Source: Sediminibacterium sp.
GTDB lineage: Bacteria; Bacteroidota; Bacteroidia; Chitinophagales; Chitinophagaceae
Direction of reading: 5' to 3'
Length of the DNA stretch: 9,419 nt
NCBI GenBank assembly: GCA_023256555.1
Contig: JALRFB010000025.1
Coordinates: 1-9,419, forward strand
This document shows positions 7,519 to 9,419 of this stretch, one piece after another. Numbering within the stretch: position 1 is the stretch's first letter; each line of letters starts with the position of its first letter. The notes beneath the pieces were generated by a model. It searched no databases. It worked only from the letters and a program-made list of their open reading frames with translations, and was not told where the DNA came from. Position numbers and translations under genes: made by a program.

Positions 7519-7818
7519 TTAAGCTATGTTTTCAATTTTGATTTGAGTATAATGTGTTCTGTGACCGTGTTTCTTGCGGAAACCCTTTCTTCTCTTCATT
7601 TTAAAAGCGATCACTTTATCACCTTGAACTAAGTCATTAGTAATTTCAGCCTTCACAACCGCCTTTGTAGCGAAAGAAATGCTTCCATTATTATCAACGA
7701 ATAATACATCGTTGAATTCAACTTTGTCTCCAGTTTTACCTTGCAGGTGAGGTACATACAAGCTATCTCCTGCTTGTACTTTGAATTGTTGTCCTGCGAT
7801 TTTTACTACTGCTAACAT
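7519..7818 (-). CDS. rplU: 50S ribosomal protein L21
   Basis: A 99-residue protein matching L21, which binds 23S rRNA. The N-terminus is MLAVVKIAGQQFKVQAGD, and the basic C-terminal signature is KMKRRKGFRKKHGHRTHYTQIKI. The length is close to the usual 100-105 residues. I chose the ATG at 7818, which gives the conserved family start. A TTG nine bases upstream is in frame but would add non-conserved residues. It is the first gene of the rplU-rpmA operon and has a good Bacteroidota promoter just upstream, with a very short leader. Confidence 0.97.
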   Translation of the reverse strand: MLAVVKIAGQQFKVQAGDSLYVPHLQGKTGDKVEFNDVLFVDNNGSISFATKAVVKAEITNDLVQGDKVIAFKMKRRKGFRKKHGHRTHYTQIKIENIA

Positions 7819-7838
7819 AATGTCCAAAATTAGGACGG

Positions 7839-7869
7839 CAAAGGTAACTAATTATCTGCCAATTTACAA
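7839..7869 (-). promoter_or_regulatory. Predicted promoter of the rplU-rpmA operon
   Basis: Reading the minus strand, TTG (7869-7867) is followed after 20 bases by TACCTTTG (7846-7839), a perfect match to the Bacteroidota -7 consensus TAnnTTTG. Transcription would begin near 7833, giving a leader of only about 15 bases before the rplU ATG. It lies back to back with the GH3 promoter in the 131-base divergent gap. Confidence 0.65.
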
Positions 7870-7917
7870 GCAATTATTAAAAAATAAAAAAACCTGCTTT
7901 AAAAGCCCTCTTCTACC

Positions 7918-7925
7918 TAATTTTG
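7918..7925 (+). promoter_or_regulatory. Predicted -7 promoter element of the GH3-family gene
   Basis: TAATTTTG at 7918-7925 is a perfect TAnnTTTG match placed 24 bases before the ATG at 7950, which would give a leader of about 18 bases. I see no good TTTG or TTG box at 19-21 bases upstream (only TTT at 17 bases), so the promoter may be weaker or may need an activator. Confidence 0.45.
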
Positions 7926-7949
7926 TGACGGCCAGTTGGTCATTAACCC

Positions 7950-9419
7950 ATGAATATCAAATCTTTATTTGCCAAGCCCTTTGCTCATTACATATATAAT
8001 AAGCAAGTAAAAGAGCAGGCTTTAGCTGTAAAAAATCAAGAAAGTATTCTAAATCAATTAGTTAGAGCGGCTTCAAACACAGTTTTTGGGAAACAGCACC
8101 ATTTTGACCAAATCAAAGACTATAAAAGCTTTAAGCAAAATGTTCCCATAAGGGATTATGAAGGATTCAAAACCTATATTGAGCAAATCAAAGCAGGTAA
8201 AGCTAATATTTTATGGAAGGGTAAACCATTGTATTTGGCTAAGACTAGTGGCACTACCAGTGGGGTGAAATACATACCAATTAGTAAAGAATCTATTTCG
8301 AATCACATCAATGGTGCCAGAGATGCCATACTTACTTATATGGCAAGTACAGGGAATGTCGATTTTGCCGGTGGTAAAATGATCTTTTTAAGTGGGTCCC
8401 CAGTGCTTGAGAGAATTGGAGGAATTCCCACAGGTAGATTAAGTGGAATAGTGAATCATCATGTACCAGCTTATTTAAGAGGGAATCAACTACCAACCTA
8501 TACAACCAATTGTATTGAAGAATGGGAAGAGAAATTAGATAAAATCGTTGAAGAGACCCTTGGGAAAGATCTTACTTTAATAGGGGGTATCCCACCTTGG
8601 ATGCAAATGTATTTTGATAGAATTGTAGAACTGACAGGCAAACCAGTTAAAGAAGTCTTCCCTAATCTACAAGTTTTAGTCCAAGGAGGGGTGAATTTTG
8701 AACCATATAAAGCCAAATTATTTGAAACAATTGGCAAACCAATAGACACTATTGAATTATTTCCGGCAAGTGAAGGTTTCTTTGCATTTCAAGATCAAAG
8801 AGATCAGGCTGGCTTATTATTGAATACCAATAGTGGAATCTTTTTTGAGTTTGTACCCTTGTCGGAAATACACAATGAAAACCCTACTAGATATAGTTTA
8901 GCAGAGGTTAAATTAAATGAGCAATATGCTTTAATCATAAATAATAATGCCGGCTTGTGGGGTTATAATATAGGAGATACAATAAAATTTGTTAGTCTTA
9001 ACCCTTACAAGGTTGTTGTTACAGGAAGAGTAAAGCATTTTATTTCTGCCTTTGGCGAACATGTTATCGGAGAAGAAGTAGAGCAAGCTATGCTAAAAGC
9101 AACTGCTGAAATGGACGCACAAGTCATTGAATTTACAGTGGCTCCTTTTATTCAAAAAGCAGCAGGCAAGAGCTATCATGAATGGTTGATTGCATTTGAA
9201 AAGAAGCCTAAAGACATGGAGGCTTTTGCTCAATTATTAAACAAGTATATGTGCGAAAAAAATGTGTACTACAACGATTTGATTTCCGGGAATATATTAG
9301 AGCCATTACATATTACTGTATTGGAAAAAGATGCTTTCATCAATTATATGAGAGGGGAGGGAAAATTGGGAGGTCAAAACAAAGTGCCTAGATTAAGTAA
9401 CGATAGAAAATTAGCTGAG
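7950..9419 (+). CDS. GH3 auxin-responsive-type (acyl-adenylating) family protein, 3' end outside window
   Basis: The frame is open for 490 codons from the ATG at 7950 to the window edge with no stop. GH3 proteins are usually about 500-510 residues, so only a short C-terminal piece is likely missing. GH3 enzymes belong to the adenylate-forming superfamily. In plants they activate carboxylic acids such as jasmonate or auxin with ATP and join them to amino acids; bacterial members are mostly of unknown substrate. The ATP/AMP motifs are present: TSGTTSGVK (99-107), the PASEG motif (272-276), WGYNIGD (337-343) and TGRVKHF (358-364). An active adenylating amide synthetase is plausible. There is no signal peptide or membrane segment, so it is cytoplasmic. 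It is divergent from rplU. No acyl or amino acid pathway gene lies beside it within the window to suggest the substrate. Confidence 0.88.
   Translation, partial: MNIKSLFAKPFAHYIYNKQVKEQALAVKNQESILNQLVRAASNTVFGKQHHFDQIKDYKSFKQNVPIRDYEGFKTYIEQIKAGKANILWKGKPLYLAKTSGTTSGVKYIPISKESISNHINGARDAILTYMASTGNVDFAGGKMIFLSGSPVLERIGGIPTGRLSGIVNHHVPAYLRGNQLPTYTTNCIEEWEEKLDKIVEETLGKDLTLIGGIPPWMQMYFDRIVELTGKPVKEVFPNLQVLVQGGVNFEPYKAKLFETIGKPIDTIELFPASEGFFAFQDQRDQAGLLLNTNSGIFFEFVPLSEIHNENPTRYSLAEVKLNEQYALIINNNAGLWGYNIGDTIKFVSLNPYKVVVTGRVKHFISAFGEHVIGEEVEQAMLKATAEMDAQVIEFTVAPFIQKAAGKSYHEWLIAFEKKPKDMEAFAQLLNKYMCEKNVYYNDLISGNILEPLHITVLEKDAFINYMRGEGKLGGQNKVPRLSNDRKLAE

Noticed and set aside
7822..7836. GTCC/GGAC inverted repeat just before the rplU start as an autoregulatory leader hairpin
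   Set aside because: The stem is only 4 bp, and the predicted transcript start falls inside it, so the RNA might not contain the full hairpin. It does not match a leader structure I can name.
7781..7999. Open frame of 72 codons on the plus strand across the rplU-GH3 divergent gap
   Set aside because: It overlaps the rplU start, both predicted promoters and the GH3 start in other frames. It has no recognisable protein character and no promoter of its own.

Overview
The window looks like a chromosomal stretch from a low-GC member of the Bacteroidota, most likely family Chitinophagaceae. The family placement is an inference from protein style and is not proven. Three things support it. The intergenic regions carry Bacteroidota-type promoter boxes (TTTG/TTG, about 19-20 bases, then TAnnTTTG) with no clear Shine-Dalgarno sequences. 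The protein repertoire fits: a secreted multidomain PIG-L deacetylase, a bacterial GH3 protein, and a PolX-like HhH/PHP protein. The L27 N-terminus ([17 protein letters not shown]) is of the type I associate with this phylum. Genes are packed very tightly.

Layout. (1) Bases 1-2529, plus strand: the tail of what is probably an M14-type zinc carboxypeptidase, followed after 13 bases by an exported PIG-L family deacetylase. The two proteins end in visibly similar sequence. (2) Bases 2526-3845, minus strand: an APC-superfamily amino acid permease that converges on the deacetylase, with overlapping stop codons. (3) Bases 3902-5161, plus strand: a cytoplasmic GH13 alpha-amylase-type glycosidase, divergent from the permease. 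Its predicted promoter lies over the permease start. (4) Bases 5158-6849, minus strand: a PolX-like protein with three helix-hairpin-helix motifs and an intact PHP phosphoesterase site, but a decayed nucleotidyltransferase site. It also overlaps its convergent neighbour by 4 bases. (5) Bases 6901-7869, minus strand: the rplU-rpmA ribosomal protein operon, followed by a 70-residue Lys/Ala/Pro-only, histone H1-like gene that has its own predicted promoter and a strong intrinsic terminator. Most of that gene is a nearly perfect 69-bp tandem duplication. (6) Bases 7950-9419, plus strand: a GH3 superfamily (acyl-adenylating amide-synthetase-like) protein, nearly complete but cut by the window end. 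It is transcribed divergently from rplU.

Most of the window is ordinary housekeeping and metabolic content. I see no mobile element, CRISPR array, tRNA or rRNA, and no evidence for a new multigene system. The points that most deserve a second look are the internally duplicated histone-like gene beside L21/L27, the PolX protein that appears to have lost its polymerase catalytic residues while keeping its PHP site, and the shared C-terminal module of the two adjacent secreted hydrolases. No gap without a gene exceeds about 135 bases.
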